DNA of 64,000 bases from Actinomadura craniellae. Lineage in GTDB: Bacteria > Actinomycetota > Actinomycetes > Streptosporangiales > Streptosporangiaceae. Under the pieces are notes generated by a model, which saw only the letters and a list, made by a program, of their open reading frames with translations, was not told the origin of the DNA and did not search any database. The stretch spans positions 124,001 to 188,000 of the forward strand of contig NZ_QLYX01000015.1 of the NCBI RefSeq assembly GCF_003289645.1. The letters are read 5' to 3'. Position 1 is the first letter of the stretch, and the number at the start of each line of letters is the position of its first letter. This document shows positions 50,356 through 62,475 of the stretch, in pieces. The position numbers and the translations under genes were made by a program.

Positions 50356-51018
50356 TCAGGATTCGAACAGGCGCAGGTCCGCCTGCAGATGGAACTCGGC
50401 GAACAGGTCGAGCATCGGCGCGCTCGCCGCGGGCAGCTCCGCCCAGCCGCCGGCCGCGGCGGTGGTCGCCCGCGCGGCCACCTCGTCCACCTCGGCGGCG
50501 AGGTCGGCCAGCGCCCGGTGCACCGCCAGCGGGTCCAGCCCGAGCAGCCGCACGGCCGCCGACGCCGGGCCCGTCACCGACCCGTAGGCGGTGATCGCGG
50601 CGGCCCGGTCCGGCCCGCCGCCGGCCGCGGCGACGGCCACGCCCAGCACCACCGGATGGTGCGGGTCGCCGCCCAGCGCGGCCAGCGCCGGATGCGGCCA
50701 GGCGCCGCGCACCACCCGCAGCAGGGCCCGGCCCTGGGCCCGGGACGCCCGGCGCTGGGCCGGGGAGGGGGTGCGGGCGTCCGCCTCGGCGTCCAGCAGG
50801 TCCCATCGCGCGCCGTGCTCCCGGGCGTGCGCGCAGGCCGCCGCCGCCAGCGCCGCCGCGACCAGCCCGCAGGTGGCCAGCCGGCCGCGCAGGAAGCCCG
50901 CCAGGTCGGCCACGCCGGTCACCGCCCCGGCCGCCGCGGCGGGTTCCAGCCCGCCCGAGTGGGCGTGCCCCCCGGCGGGCAGCCGGGAGTCGGCGAGCAG
51001 CAGCAGCGCGGTGTCCAT
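50356..51018 (-). CDS. ureF: Urease accessory protein UreF
   Basis: 220 residues. It begins [27 protein letters not shown], the UreF signature, followed by helical Ala-rich sequence and ends in [14 protein letters not shown]. It activates UreG and gates nickel delivery. It lies 22 bp upstream of ureG and 12 bp downstream of ureC. High alanine and GC are as expected here. Confidence 0.9.
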   Translation of the reverse strand: MDTALLLLADSRLPAGGHAHSGGLEPAAAAGAVTGVADLAGFLRGRLATCGLVAAALAAAACAHAREHGARWDLLDAEADARTPSPAQRRASRAQGRALLRVVRGAWPHPALAALGGDPHHPVVLGVAVAAAGGGPDRAAAITAYGSVTGPASAAVRLLGLDPLAVHRALADLAAEVDEVAARATTAAAGGWAELPAASAPMLDLFAEFHLQADLRLFES

Positions 51019-51030
51019 GTCAGCGGCCCA

Positions 51031-52735
<1,705 letters not shown>

Positions 52736-52743
<8 letters not shown>

Positions 52744-53089
52744 CGAGGTCTCCGGTGTCGTCGGGGGTGCCTTCGAGGGCGCCTTCGAGGCGGAGGCCCG
52801 GGACGACCCGGCGCCCGGCCAGCGGTACGAGGGAGACCTCGCGGGTGATGCCAGGTTCGAACCGGACCGCGGTGCCGGCGGGCACGTCGAGCCGGTGGCC
52901 GCGGGCGGCCGCCCGGTCGAACTCCAGCGCCGGGTTGGCGGCGGCGAAGTGGTAGTGCGAGCCGACCTGCACCGGCCGGTCGCCGGTGTTGACCACGGTG
53001 ACGGCGATCCGGGGCCGGCCGGGGTTGAGTTCCACCGGTTCCGCGCCCGGGATGACCTCCCCGGGTGCCCCGGGGGCGGGGCCGCTCAC
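52736..53089 (-). CDS. ureB: Urease beta subunit
   Basis: 117 residues. It contains [26 protein letters not shown] and [33 protein letters not shown], the UreB core. An acidic C-terminal tail ([11 protein letters not shown]) overlaps the ureC start. It overlaps ureA by 4 bp. Separate A and B subunits match most bacterial ureases. Confidence 0.95.
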
Positions 53090-53388
53090 GGGATCGGCCG
53101 GTGGACGGTGACGAGCTTGGTGCCGTCGGGGAAGGTCGCCTCGATCTGCACGGAGTCGAGCATCTCCGGCACACCTTCCATCACGTCGTCACGGGTGAGC
53201 ACGGTGCGCCCCGACTCCATCAGCTCGGCCACGCTGCGGCCGTCGCGCGCCCCTTCCAGGACGTGCACGGCGATGATCGCGGTGGCCTCGGGGTAGTTCA
53301 GCCGGAGCCCGCGCCCCCGCCGCTGCTCGGCGACCGAGGCGGCCACGTGGATGAGCAGGCGTTCTTGCTCGTGTGGAGTGATCAGCAC
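53086..53388 (-). CDS. ureA: Urease gamma subunit
   Basis: 100 residues, first gene of the operon. It begins [38 protein letters not shown], contains [37 protein letters not shown], and is full length. AGGAG sits 6 nt before the GTG, with TAGCGT as a possible -10. It is the small subunit of the urease trimer. Confidence 0.96.
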   Translation of the reverse strand: MLITPHEQERLLIHVAASVAEQRRGRGLRLNYPEATAIIAVHVLEGARDGRSVAELMESGRTVLTRDDVMEGVPEMLDSVQIEATFPDGTKLVTVHRPIP

Positions 53389-53447
53389 GGCTCCTGACGC
53401 TACTTTCCCGGGCCACCTTCCAGGAACGCCTGTATTGCGGATTTAAC

Positions 53448-53459
53448 TGTGATTTCACA
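53448..53459. promoter_or_regulatory. Possible operator near urease
   Basis: TGTGATTTCACA, with arms TGTGA and TCACA, 60 bp upstream of ureA. It may bind a GntR- or Crp-like regulator of urease. The core spacing is only 2 bp. It does not match the GlnR consensus well. Confidence 0.35.
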
Positions 53460-53599
53460 TGGGCAGGGTGGCGCGGCGGATCACCGGCGGGGACGTGACG
53501 TGGCCGTACCCGGGCCGAAACGTGTTGACAATGCCAGTCAGCAAAAGTGATCCGTACGGCTCCTTCCGGCACGGTGCGGGCCGGGAGGGCACTAGAGTC

Positions 53600-53628
53600 G
53601 GGCGGGCGCTTTCGCGGGGCGCCCGCCC
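53600..53628 (+). other. Strong hairpin upstream of the amine oxidase
   Basis: GGGCGGGCGC (53600-53609) pairs perfectly with GCGCCCGCCC (53619-53628), 9-nt loop, immediately after TAGAGT (53593-53598). If the latter is a -10 box, the RNA would begin within the hairpin. It may otherwise be a terminator or a leader structure. Confidence 0.5.
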
Positions 53629-53794
53629 GAGGCTCGGGCGTGCCTGAATTTTGGCAGCTTCTGCCCGCAGTGATCTTGTCGAAACATGTTGATCATCTAC
53701 GGGTGTCGCGCGAAATGTCCGTATTACCCCAAAGTGCTCCGTACGTAATAGATCGCTCCAAGACTCCTTGCCGTCTCATTCTTGGAGGTGTTCC

Positions 53795-55402
53795 TTGCCG
53801 AAGACGGCAGAACCACAGGGGTACAGCAGGCGCGGCTTCCTGACCCGGGTCGGCGCGACCGGTGGCGCGGGGGCGATGTTCGCCACCATGGGCGCGCTGG
53901 GACTGGCGCCCAGCGCGGAGGCCCACACAAAGGTTCCCTTCCAGCCCCCGCAGCAGTCGGACTTCCGGCTGCGCGGCCGCGGCGCGGCCAAGGTGCTGGT
54001 GCTGGGAGCGGGGGTGGCCGGCCTGGCCGCCGCCTACGAGCTGGGCAAGGCCGGCTACGACTGCACGATCCTGGAGGCCCAGGACCGGGTGGGCGGGCGC
54101 AACCGGACGCTGCGCGGCGGCGACCGGCTCGAGGAGATCGGCGGCGCCACCCAGCGGATCGGGTTCAGCAAGGACGTCTATCTCAACGCCGGTCCGGCCC
54201 GGATCGCGCAGTGGATGACGACCATGGACTACTGCCGGGAGCTGGGCGTCCCGCTGGAGGTCTTCACCAACAGCAACGCCTCGGCCTACATCTACAACGA
54301 GTCGGCCGGGATGACCGCCCCGGTGCGCTGGCGCACGGCCAAGGCCGACGTTTTCGGCTACATCTCCGAACTGCTCGCCAAGGCCACGGACCAGGGCGCC
54401 CTGGACCAGCGGCTGACCAGCACCGACAAGGAGCGGCTGCTGTCGTTCCTGTCGGGCTTCGGGGCGATCGGGAACAAGGCCGCCGGCTACGCCTACACCG
54501 GCACGGAGCGGCGGGGCTACACCGTCGATCCGGGCGCCGGCGACCAGGTGGGCACCGTGCTCGGCCCGCCGCCCTCCCTGTCGGAGGTGTTCGCCAGCGG
54601 GGTCGGCCGCTCGTTCTCGTTCGAGTTCGGCTACAGCCAGGCCATGCTGATGTTCCAGCCGGTGGGCGGCATGGATGCCATCCCGCGGGCGCTCGCCGAC
54701 GCGCTCGGCAAGCACAAGATCCGCACCGGTGCCAAGGTCACCAAGATCACCAACCTGGCGTCCGGGGTGAAGGTCGAGTACGTCCAGCACGGCAGGACCC
54801 GGGTGGTCGAGGCCGACTACTGCATCGCCACACTGCCGCCGCAGATCCTCGCCAAGATCCCGCACAACCTCGGCGCGAGCGTGCAGGCGGCGCTGGCCAC
54901 CCCGGTTCCCGCCTCCACCGGCAAGATCGGTCTGGAGTACGGCAGCCGCTGGTGGGAGACCGACGAGGACATCTACGGCGGGATCACCAACACCGACCTG
55001 GACCTGTCCACCATCTGGTACCCCTCGCACGGCTACGGCACCCGGCGCGGGCTGGTCGTGGGGTACTACAACTTCGGCGCCGCGGCCAACGCGTACGCCG
55101 CGCTCACCCATCCCGAACGCCTCGCACGCGCGCTCGACCAGGGCGCCAAGATCCACGGACCGCGGTACAAGACCGGGATCACCGCGTCCGCCTCGATCTC
55201 CTGGAGCCGGCAGGAGCACATCGAGGGCGGCTGGATCGGCTGGCCGTCCCGGGGCGCGGAGTACAAGCTCCTCAACCAGCCGCAGGGCAACGTCTACTAC
55301 TCGGGTGACTGGCTCAGCTACGAGATCGCCTGGCAGCACGGCTCGTTCGAGTCCGCACGCAAGGTCGTCACCGAACTCCACCAGCGCGTACTGAAGGGAT
55401 GA
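53795..55402 (+). CDS. Tat-exported flavin amine/amino-acid oxidase
   Basis: 535 residues from a TTG with TTGGAGGTG 5 nt upstream. A twin-arginine signal is clear (SRRGFLTRVGATGGAGAMFATMGALG, cleavage near SAEAH). The FAD fold starts VLVLGAGVAGLAAAYELGKAGYDCTILEAQDRVGGRN, and the C-terminal FAD motif is GDWLSYEIAWQHGSFESARKVV. The fold is that of flavin monoamine oxidases and L-amino acid oxidases; the product should be an imine plus H2O2. Seven bp after its stop begins a secreted RidA homologue, so the two are co-transcribed. Confidence 0.9.
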   Translation: MPKTAEPQGYSRRGFLTRVGATGGAGAMFATMGALGLAPSAEAHTKVPFQPPQQSDFRLRGRGAAKVLVLGAGVAGLAAAYELGKAGYDCTILEAQDRVGGRNRTLRGGDRLEEIGGATQRIGFSKDVYLNAGPARIAQWMTTMDYCRELGVPLEVFTNSNASAYIYNESAGMTAPVRWRTAKADVFGYISELLAKATDQGALDQRLTSTDKERLLSFLSGFGAIGNKAAGYAYTGTERRGYTVDPGAGDQVGTVLGPPPSLSEVFASGVGRSFSFEFGYSQAMLMFQPVGGMDAIPRALADALGKHKIRTGAKVTKITNLASGVKVEYVQHGRTRVVEADYCIATLPPQILAKIPHNLGASVQAALATPVPASTGKIGLEYGSRWWETDEDIYGGITNTDLDLSTIWYPSHGYGTRRGLVVGYYNFGAAANAYAALTHPERLARALDQGAKIHGPRYKTGITASASISWSRQEHIEGGWIGWPSRGAEYKLLNQPQGNVYYSGDWLSYEIAWQHGSFESARKVVTELHQRVLKG

Positions 55403-55409
55403 CCGAGGG

Positions 55410-56060
55410 ATGACCGTGCGCAGGACCACCATCGCGGGCGCAGTGTGCGCCGCCGTCCTCGTCGGCACGATGGGCACCGCCTCGGCCGGCCCGTGGTTCC
55501 GGCCGCCCAAGCACGACGAGGTCAAGCCGATCCTGCCGGAGGGCCAGTCCAACCCGCTGATCGCCAACGGGGTGGCCATCGGCCCCGCGGCGACCACCTA
55601 CGCCTCCAGTGGGCTGGGCCCGGCGGGGGCCAACACCGCCGCTCCGGCCGGCACCCCCGAGCGTTACATCGACTTCCCCGGCGGCACGCTACCGCCGGGC
55701 GTCACGATCACCGAGGCCCAGGCGATCAACGCGCTCAAGCAGATCAAGGCCAACCTGGAGGCGGTCGGGCTCACCCCGCGCGACGTCATCTCGATGCGCG
55801 CCTACCTGAGCAACCCGCCCGGGGCCGACGTGGCCGACTTCAACGGCTGGAACCGCGCCTACCGGCAGTTCTTCGCCAACGTCGACCTGGTCACCCGCCA
55901 GCCCGTCCCGGTGCCGCTGGGCAGCGCGGCCCCCGCGCCGCCGATGTACGTCAACGCGGCCCGCCCGTCCCGGGCGGCCCTGGAGGTCGAGAACCTGCCG
56001 GTCGCCGGCTGGCTGGTCGAAGTGGAGGTCGTCGCCGTCTACTCCGGCAAGAAGAGGTAG
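55410..56060 (+). CDS. Secreted RidA-family (imine deaminase-like) protein
   Basis: 216 residues from the ATG at 55410; a GTG at 55416 with GAGGG spaced 6 nt is an alternative. A Sec signal (RRTTIAGAVCAAVLVGTMGTASAGPWF) is unusual for RidA, which is normally cytoplasmic. The RidA core is ITEAQAINALKQIKANLEAVGLTPRDVISMRAYLSNP, GWNRAYRQFF, and RPSRAALEVENLPVAGWLVEVEVVAVY. The Arg in PSRAALEV sits where the catalytic Arg of RidA lies. The 3' gene of a two-gene operon, it is followed by a terminator. Confidence 0.85.
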   Translation: MTVRRTTIAGAVCAAVLVGTMGTASAGPWFRPPKHDEVKPILPEGQSNPLIANGVAIGPAATTYASSGLGPAGANTAAPAGTPERYIDFPGGTLPPGVTITEAQAINALKQIKANLEAVGLTPRDVISMRAYLSNPPGADVADFNGWNRAYRQFFANVDLVTRQPVPVPLGSAAPAPPMYVNAARPSRAALEVENLPVAGWLVEVEVVAVYSGKKR

Positions 56061-56068
56061 CCCGCACC

Positions 56069-56099
56069 GGAGCCCGGCGGCCGCGCGCCGCCGGGCTCC
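56069..56099 (+). terminator. Terminator after the oxidase-RidA operon
   Basis: Perfect 13-bp stem GGAGCCCGGCGGC (56069-56081), loop CGCGC, GCCGCCGGGCTCC (56087-56099). It ends 11 bp before the dnaG -10 box and so separates the two operons. Confidence 0.92.
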
Positions 56100-56110
56100 C
56101 CGCACGGGAC

Positions 56111-56116
56111 TAGACT
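56111..56116 (+). promoter_or_regulatory. dnaG -10 box
   Basis: TAGACT fits TANNNT and lies 7 nt before the dnaG GTG, after a terminator. Leaderless transcription is expected; no ribosome site is seen. Confidence 0.65.
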
Positions 56117-56123
56117 CGCCGTC

Positions 56124-57980
56124 GTGGCAGGCCGGATTCGCGATGAGGACATCGCGCTCGTACGGGAGCGTTCACCGATCGCGGACGTGGTGGGGGAGTA
56201 CCTCCAGCTGCGCAACGCCGGCGGCGGGAACCTCAAGGGGCTGTGCCCGTTCCATGACGAGAAGTCGCCGTCCTTCAACGTCACCCCGAGCCGGGGGCTG
56301 TACCACTGCTTCGGCTGCCAGGCGGGCGGCGACGCCATCTCCTTCATCATGGAGATGGAGCACCTGTCGTTCGCCGAGGCGGTCGAGCGGCTGGCCGCCC
56401 GGGCCGGGGTGCGGCTGCGCTACGCCGAGGGCGGCTACACCCCCCAGCGCGACCAGGGGCAGCGTGCCCGGCTGGTCGAGGCGCACCGCGCCGCCGCCGA
56501 GTTCTACACCGACCGGCTGGGCTCCCCCGAGGCCGAGATCGGCCGCCGGTTCCTGGCCGAGCGCGGCTTCGAGGCGGCCGACGCCGAGCGGTTCGGGGTC
56601 GGCTACGCGCCCCGGGAGTGGGAGGCCCTGGTCCGGCACCTGCGCGGGTGCGGCTTCACCGACCGCGAGCTGGTCGCCGGCGGGCTGGCCAAGGAGGGGC
56701 GGCGCGGGCCGATCGACCGGTTCCGGGGGCGGCTGATCTGGCCGATCCGCGACCTGTCCGGCGATGTGATCGGCTTCGGCGCGCGCAAGCTGTACGACGC
56801 CGACGACGGGCCCAAGTACCTCAACACCCCCGAGTCGCCGATCTACAAGAAGAGCACCGTCCTGTACGGCGTGGACCTCGCCAAGAAGGAGATCGCCCGG
56901 CGCCGGCAGGCCGTGGTGGTCGAGGGCTACACCGACGTGATGGCCTGCCACCTGGCCGGGGTGCCCACCGCGATCGCCACCTGCGGCACGTCGTTCGGCG
57001 ACGAGCACATCAAGATCCTGCGCCGGCTGCTGATGGACCAGGACGAGTTCCGCGGTGAGGTGATCTTCACCTTCGATGGCGACTCGGCCGGGCAGAAGGC
57101 GGCGCTGCGCGCGTTCGAGGGCGAGCAGAAGTTCGTCACCCAGACCTTCGTGACCGTCCAGCCCGACGGGCTCGACCCCTGCGATCTGCGCATCACGCAG
57201 GGGGACGCCGCGATCCGCGACCTGGTCGCCTCCCGGGTGCCGCTGTTCGAGTTCGCCGTCCGGGACGCGGTCGAGCGCCACGACCTCGACACCGCCGAGG
57301 GCAGGCTGGCCGCGCTCGACGCGGCGGCACCGGTGGTCGCCGCGATCAAGGACCGGGCGCTGCGGCAGATGTACGCGGTCAACCTCGATCGCTGGTTGGG
57401 CATCATGGACGAGGAGTTCGTGCTCCGCCGGGTGCGTGAGCACGCGGCCCGGGCCGCGGGCCCCCGCCGGGCGGCCCGGCCCGAGGAGCGGCGTCCCGCC
57501 CACGATCCGGCCGACCCGGCCGTCCAGGTGGAGCGCGAGACGCTGAAGCTGGCGGTGCAGCATCCGGGCGTGCTGGGCCCGGGGTTCGACGCGCTGCCGG
57601 CCGAGGTGTTCACCGTGCCGCCGCACCAGGCGGTGCGCCGGGTGATCGCCGAGGCCGGTGGGGTCGGTTCGGCCACCGGGGGCGACTGGGCGGTGCGGCT
57701 GCGCGAGGCGGCGCCGAACGACGAGGTCAGAGCGGTGATCACGGAGCTCGGGGTGGAGCCGCCGAGGTTCGGCGAAAATTCGGTCGACCGATATGCAGCA
57801 GAACTATTGGCCAGAATTCAGGAGCGCCAGCTCACCCGGCAGATCACCGAGCTGAAGTCCAAACTCGGTCGGCTGAATCCGGTCGATCTTCCTGAGGACT
57901 ACCACCGGCTGTTCGGCGATCTGATCGCCCTCGAACAGCAGAGACGCATGCTGCGGGAGCGCGGGCTGGGCGGCCTGTGA
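56124..57980 (+). CDS. dnaG: DNA primase
   Basis: 618 residues from the GTG at 56124. The zinc-binding domain has CPFHDEKSPSFNVTPSRGLYHCFGC. The TOPRIM core has VVVEGYTDVMACHLAGVPTAIATCGTSFG and FTFDGDSAGQKAAL. A C-terminal helicase-interaction domain follows (about 460-618). It synthesises RNA primers at the fork with DnaB. It is followed by a sigma gene, recalling the dnaG-rpoD order of the enterobacterial macromolecular synthesis operon but without rpsU. Confidence 0.96.
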   Translation: MAGRIRDEDIALVRERSPIADVVGEYLQLRNAGGGNLKGLCPFHDEKSPSFNVTPSRGLYHCFGCQAGGDAISFIMEMEHLSFAEAVERLAARAGVRLRYAEGGYTPQRDQGQRARLVEAHRAAAEFYTDRLGSPEAEIGRRFLAERGFEAADAERFGVGYAPREWEALVRHLRGCGFTDRELVAGGLAKEGRRGPIDRFRGRLIWPIRDLSGDVIGFGARKLYDADDGPKYLNTPESPIYKKSTVLYGVDLAKKEIARRRQAVVVEGYTDVMACHLAGVPTAIATCGTSFGDEHIKILRRLLMDQDEFRGEVIFTFDGDSAGQKAALRAFEGEQKFVTQTFVTVQPDGLDPCDLRITQGDAAIRDLVASRVPLFEFAVRDAVERHDLDTAEGRLAALDAAAPVVAAIKDRALRQMYAVNLDRWLGIMDEEFVLRRVREHAARAAGPRRAARPEERRPAHDPADPAVQVERETLKLAVQHPGVLGPGFDALPAEVFTVPPHQAVRRVIAEAGGVGSATGGDWAVRLREAAPNDEVRAVITELGVEPPRFGENSVDRYAAELLARIQERQLTRQITELKSKLGRLNPVDLPEDYHRLFGDLIALEQQRRMLRERGLGGL

Positions 57981-58021
57981 CCGGATGGTCGGAAAAATGG
58001 GCCCTGTGATCTAGGCCCTTC

Positions 58022-59197
<1,176 letters not shown>

Positions 59198-59202
59198 ACT
59201 GG

Positions 59203-59249
59203 TCCCGGGCACGCGGCCCCGCCGCCGGAACGGGGTCGCGCGCCCGGGA
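59203..59249 (+). terminator. Terminator after the sigma gene
   Basis: TCCCGGGC (59203-59210) pairs with GCCCGGGA (59242-59249), and the stem continues through CGCG and CCCCG with small bulges around CCGCCGGAA. It begins 6 bp after the stop. Confidence 0.82.
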
Positions 59250-59335
59250 TCGAGGTCATGGCCGCACCTTCGCCGGACCGGCGACGGTTCCGCGCGTTAC
59301 GCCTTATTCATCACGACTTTGTCACCTGAGTGGAT

Positions 59336-59341
59336 TACGGT
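59336..59341 (+). promoter_or_regulatory. -10 box of the YbjQ-like gene
   Basis: TACGGT, 6 nt before the ATG at 59348, the leaderless pattern seen elsewhere in the window. The GGTGGGGG between them could also act as a weak ribosome site. Confidence 0.45.
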
Positions 59342-59347
59342 GGGGGC

Positions 59348-59791
59348 ATGCTGATCGTGACGACTGACGCGCTGCCGGGCTACGACATCAAGGCGGTGCA
59401 CGGCGAGGTGCTCGGGGTGGCCGTTCAAAACGATCAGGCCAGGCCCGCCGCCCCGGGCGGCGCCTACCGATCCAGCGGGGAGTTCGGCGTGGGCCTGGCC
59501 CAGGCCCGCCGCGAGGCCCTCCACCGGCTGGCCGAGGAGGCGCGGCGCAAGGGCGCCAACGCCGTCATCGGCATGGCCTTCGACAACGCGTTCGTGGCCG
59601 GCGGTGCGCACGAGGTGTGCGCCTACGGCACCGCCGTCTGGGCCGAGCCCCAGCAGGGCACCGGCACCCAGCCGCACGAGATGCCCCGGCACGAGCCCCA
59701 CCAGCCGCCTCCCTACGAGCCCCAGGCCGGCGGCCCCCCGATGATCGCCCGCAACCTCACCATGGGCTGGCAGGGCGACCGCCGGGGCTGA
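59348..59791 (+). CDS. YbjQ/UPF0145-family protein with His/Pro-rich tail
   Basis: 147 residues from the ATG at 59348. The YbjQ core is IVTTDALPGYDIKAVHGEVLGVAV and ARREALHRLAEEARRKGANAVIGMAFD. The C-terminal 45 residues are rich in His, Pro and Gln (PHEMPRHEPHQPPPYEP) and may bind metals. The family forms pentameric rings of unknown function, often called heavy-metal-binding. It is convergent with the coiled-coil gene, 12 bp apart. Confidence 0.8.
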   Translation: MLIVTTDALPGYDIKAVHGEVLGVAVQNDQARPAAPGGAYRSSGEFGVGLAQARREALHRLAEEARRKGANAVIGMAFDNAFVAGGAHEVCAYGTAVWAEPQQGTGTQPHEMPRHEPHQPPPYEPQAGGPPMIARNLTMGWQGDRRG

Positions 59792-59803
59792 CCGGCTCTC
59801 TTT

Positions 59804-61066
59804 TCAGGAGGCGCCGGCGGCGCGTTCGGCGCGGATGCGGGCGACGACGTCACCGGCCGCCGTCCTGATCGCGTCGAGTTCGCGCAGGTAGGCCCAGTAG
59901 TCCGGGTGCGCTCCCCGCAACCGGTCGCGGGCGCCGTCGAGCCGCTCGACCAGCGCGTCCAGAGCTCGGGCATGCTCGGGCGGGGCACCGCCCGGCAGCG
60001 AGACGGCCAGCCGCTGCGCGTCGCGCACGGCGAACCTGACGGCCTCGGCCGGCGCGGCCGGGTCGGCCGAGGCGGCGTCGAGCTCGGCCACCCGGCCGGT
60101 GACCTGCGCCGCCCGCCGGTCGGCCGCCGACAGTTCGGTACGGGCCGCGGTGAGCGCCCGCTCCGCCGCCGGCCACTCGCCCCGGGACACCAGCCGCTCG
60201 GCCTCGGCGATCCGCTCGCGGGCCCGGGCCAGCCCCTCCTCGATCGCGGCGGGCGCGCCGCGCAGGTCCTGCCAGCAGGCCTGCGCGTAACCGCGCAGCA
60301 GGCGCCGCATGGCGGCCTCCACCGGCTCCAGCCGGCCGGCCACCGCCTGCGCCCGGGTCCGCACGGCGGTCACCGAGTTGCGGATGTTCTCGACCCGCTT
60401 TGGCAGTTCGGCGGCCTCCCGGGCCGCGTCCTCGGCCAGCCGCCGCACCTCGTCGGCCCGGTCCAGTGCGCCCGACAGGCCGAGCCCGCCCAGGCCGCGT
60501 GAGCCCAGCACCTCCAGCCCGGTCCGGGCCTGGGCCAGCGTCTCCTCGGGCTGGGCGACATCCAGCCCCGCCGCCCGGGCGGCGGCGACGGCGGCACCGG
60601 CCGCGGTGACGGCCTCCCGGGCGGCGGTGAGGCGGGGCGGCAGCATGTCGAGCGCTCCCTCCAGCCGCCGGATCCGGGGCGCCAGCCGTTCGGCGAAGCC
60701 GTCGAGGTCGGCGGAGCGCCGGACGAGCCGCTCGGTGACGGCGGCGAAGGCGCGCCGGGCGGCGTCGTACTCGGCCGGGGTGCGGTCGTCGCCGGAGAGG
60801 TCGTGGCCGTCCAGCACCGCGATGTACGCGGCGGAGGCGCCGTCGGCGGCCTCCTTCAGGGCGGCGAACTCCCGTTGCGCGCCGGCCGCCGCGGCGGCGT
60901 CGAGGTCGGCGAACACGGTGACCCGCCCGCCGATGAAGCGCAGCGCCTGCTCGAGTTGGACGAACGCGTCCGAGGCGGCGTCCCGGGCGTCGTGGGCGGC
61001 GGCGGCCGCCCGGGCGGAGTCGGCCCCCCGCCGGCCGCGGCGGCGTGGTTCGCCGGGTTCTCGCAC
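59804..61066 (-). CDS. Ala/Arg-rich coiled-coil protein of the ter cluster
   Basis: 420 residues from the GTG at 61066, chosen for GAGGAGAG about 5 nt upstream. It is almost entirely helical, rich in Ala, Arg and Glu, with heptad-like stretches (VQLEQALRFIGGRVTVFADLDA, RAFAAVTERLVRRSADLDGFAERLAPRIRRLEGALDMLP, ARARERIAEAERLVSRGEWPAAERAL). No named domain is recognised. It is divergent from terD, with 189 bp between them; similar proteins sit beside terD in actinomycetes and probably act in the same complex. Confidence 0.75.
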   Translation of the reverse strand: MREPGEPRRRGRRGADSARAAAAAHDARDAASDAFVQLEQALRFIGGRVTVFADLDAAAAAGAQREFAALKEAADGASAAYIAVLDGHDLSGDDRTPAEYDAARRAFAAVTERLVRRSADLDGFAERLAPRIRRLEGALDMLPPRLTAAREAVTAAGAAVAAARAAGLDVAQPEETLAQARTGLEVLGSRGLGGLGLSGALDRADEVRRLAEDAAREAAELPKRVENIRNSVTAVRTRAQAVAGRLEPVEAAMRRLLRGYAQACWQDLRGAPAAIEEGLARARERIAEAERLVSRGEWPAAERALTAARTELSAADRRAAQVTGRVAELDAASADPAAPAEAVRFAVRDAQRLAVSLPGGAPPEHARALDALVERLDGARDRLRGAHPDYWAYLRELDAIRTAAGDVVARIRAERAAGAS

Positions 61067-61255
61067 GCTGCTCTCCTCGCCTCCTGCCCGTCTCCCCAGT
61101 TTCGCGCACACCCGGCGATCTGTTCACCGCTCGGCCCGGTGCTTTTCCGCTTGAGGCGGACCGATGCCCGGCAAGGGAACGGATAGGCTCCCTTGCGACG
61201 TCATTAGAAGGTAGATGTCTGTCAACGACGACACGAAAGCGACTCGGAGGCCACT

Positions 61256-61831
61256 GTGGGTGTCAGTCTCAGCAAGGGCGGAAACGTCTCCCTCACCAAG
61301 CAGGCTCCTGGGCTGACCGCGGTCACCGTGGGGCTCGGCTGGGATGTCCGCACCACGACGGGGGTGGACTTCGACCTGGACGCTTCGGCCCTCGTGCTGG
61401 ACGCCCAGGGCAAGATCCTCTCTGACCAGCACTTCGTGTTCTTCAACAATCTCCGCAGCCCCGAGGGCAGTGTCGAGCACACCGGTGACAACACCACCGG
61501 TGAGGGCGAGGGCGACGACGAGCAGATCAAGGTGAACTTCGCCTCGGTTCCGGCCGAGGCCACCCGGATCTCCTTCGCGGTCTCGATCTACGACGCCGAC
61601 ACCCGCAGCCAGAACTTCGGCCAGGTCCGCAACGCGTTCATCCGCGTGGTGAACCAGGGCGACAACTCGGAAATGGCTCGCTACGACCTCTCGGAGGACG
61701 CCTCCACCGAGACGGCCATGGTCTTCGGAGAGCTTTACCGCAACAACGACGAATGGAAGTTCCGTGCCGTCGGCCAGGGTTACGCGTCGGGGCTGGCCGG
61801 CATCGCCATGGACTTCGGCGTCAACATCTGA
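61256..61831 (+). CDS. terD: TerD-family stress protein (copy 1)
   Basis: 191 residues from a GTG with CGGAGG 5 nt upstream. Standard TerD fold: [78 protein letters not shown] and the C-terminal [26 protein letters not shown]. The acidic EGEGDDE loop binds calcium. TerD proteins act in tellurite resistance, phage defence and calcium-linked development in actinomycetes. Confidence 0.95.
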   Translation: MGVSLSKGGNVSLTKQAPGLTAVTVGLGWDVRTTTGVDFDLDASALVLDAQGKILSDQHFVFFNNLRSPEGSVEHTGDNTTGEGEGDDEQIKVNFASVPAEATRISFAVSIYDADTRSQNFGQVRNAFIRVVNQGDNSEMARYDLSEDASTETAMVFGELYRNNDEWKFRAVGQGYASGLAGIAMDFGVNI

Positions 61832-61860
61832 CCACTCGGATCACAGGGAGTAGTTCGACC

Positions 61861-62439
61861 ATGGGAGTTTCCCTCGCCAAGGGCGGTAACGTCTCGCTGT
61901 CCAAGGCCGCCCCTGGCCTGACCGCGGTCGCCGTCGGGCTGGGCTGGGACATCCGGGCCACGACCGGCGCCGACTTCGACCTCGACGCGTCGGCCCTGCT
62001 GCTCAACAGCAGCGGCAAGGTCATGTCCGACCAGCACTTCGTGTTCTTCAACAACCTGCGCAGCCCCGACGGCTCGGTCGAGCACACCGGTGACAACCTC
62101 ACCGGTGAGGGCGAAGGCGACGACGAGGTCGTCAACGTCAACCTCGCCGGCGTCCCTGCGGAGTGCGAGCGCATCGTCTTCCCGGTCTCGATCTACGACG
62201 CCGACAACCGCGGCCAGAGCTTCGGCCAGGTCCGCAACGCGTTCATCCGCATCGTGAACCGGGCCGACAACAACGAACTGGCCCGCTTCGACCTCACCGA
62301 GGACGCCTCCACGGAGACGGCCATGGTCTTCGGCGAGCTCTACCGCTACAACACGGAATGGAAGTTCCGTGCGGTCGGTCAGGGTTACGCCTCAGGTCTG
62401 GCCGGTATCGCCATGGACTTCGGCGTCAACGTCGGATAA
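61861..62439 (+). CDS. terD: TerD-family stress protein (copy 2)
   Basis: 192 residues, ATG 29 bp after copy 1 with AGGGAG upstream. It is a close tandem paralogue (about 80% identical by eye): [51 protein letters not shown], and the same C-terminus plus a Gly. Variation is spread along the protein, so it is an older duplication. It is in an operon with copy 1 and probably DUF475. Confidence 0.95.
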   Translation: MGVSLAKGGNVSLSKAAPGLTAVAVGLGWDIRATTGADFDLDASALLLNSSGKVMSDQHFVFFNNLRSPDGSVEHTGDNLTGEGEGDDEVVNVNLAGVPAECERIVFPVSIYDADNRGQSFGQVRNAFIRIVNRADNNELARFDLTEDASTETAMVFGELYRYNTEWKFRAVGQGYASGLAGIAMDFGVNVG

Positions 62440-62475
62440 CGACGTTTCCGCTCCCCGCCTAGCAGAAATATTCGC

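Larger units (their letters stand above)
53389..53794. other. Divergent regulatory region between urease and amine oxidase
   Basis: 406 bp without a gene. It contains a TGTGATTTCACA near-palindrome (53448-53459) on the urease side, a TTGACA at 53525-53530, TAGAGT at 53593-53598, a strong hairpin (separate entry), and from 53650 a markedly AT-richer leader before the oxidase start. Confidence 0.6.

Noticed and set aside
53430-53470. GlnR box before urease
   Set aside because: GTGAA-N6-GTTAA on the minus strand matches the GlnR consensus at too few positions.
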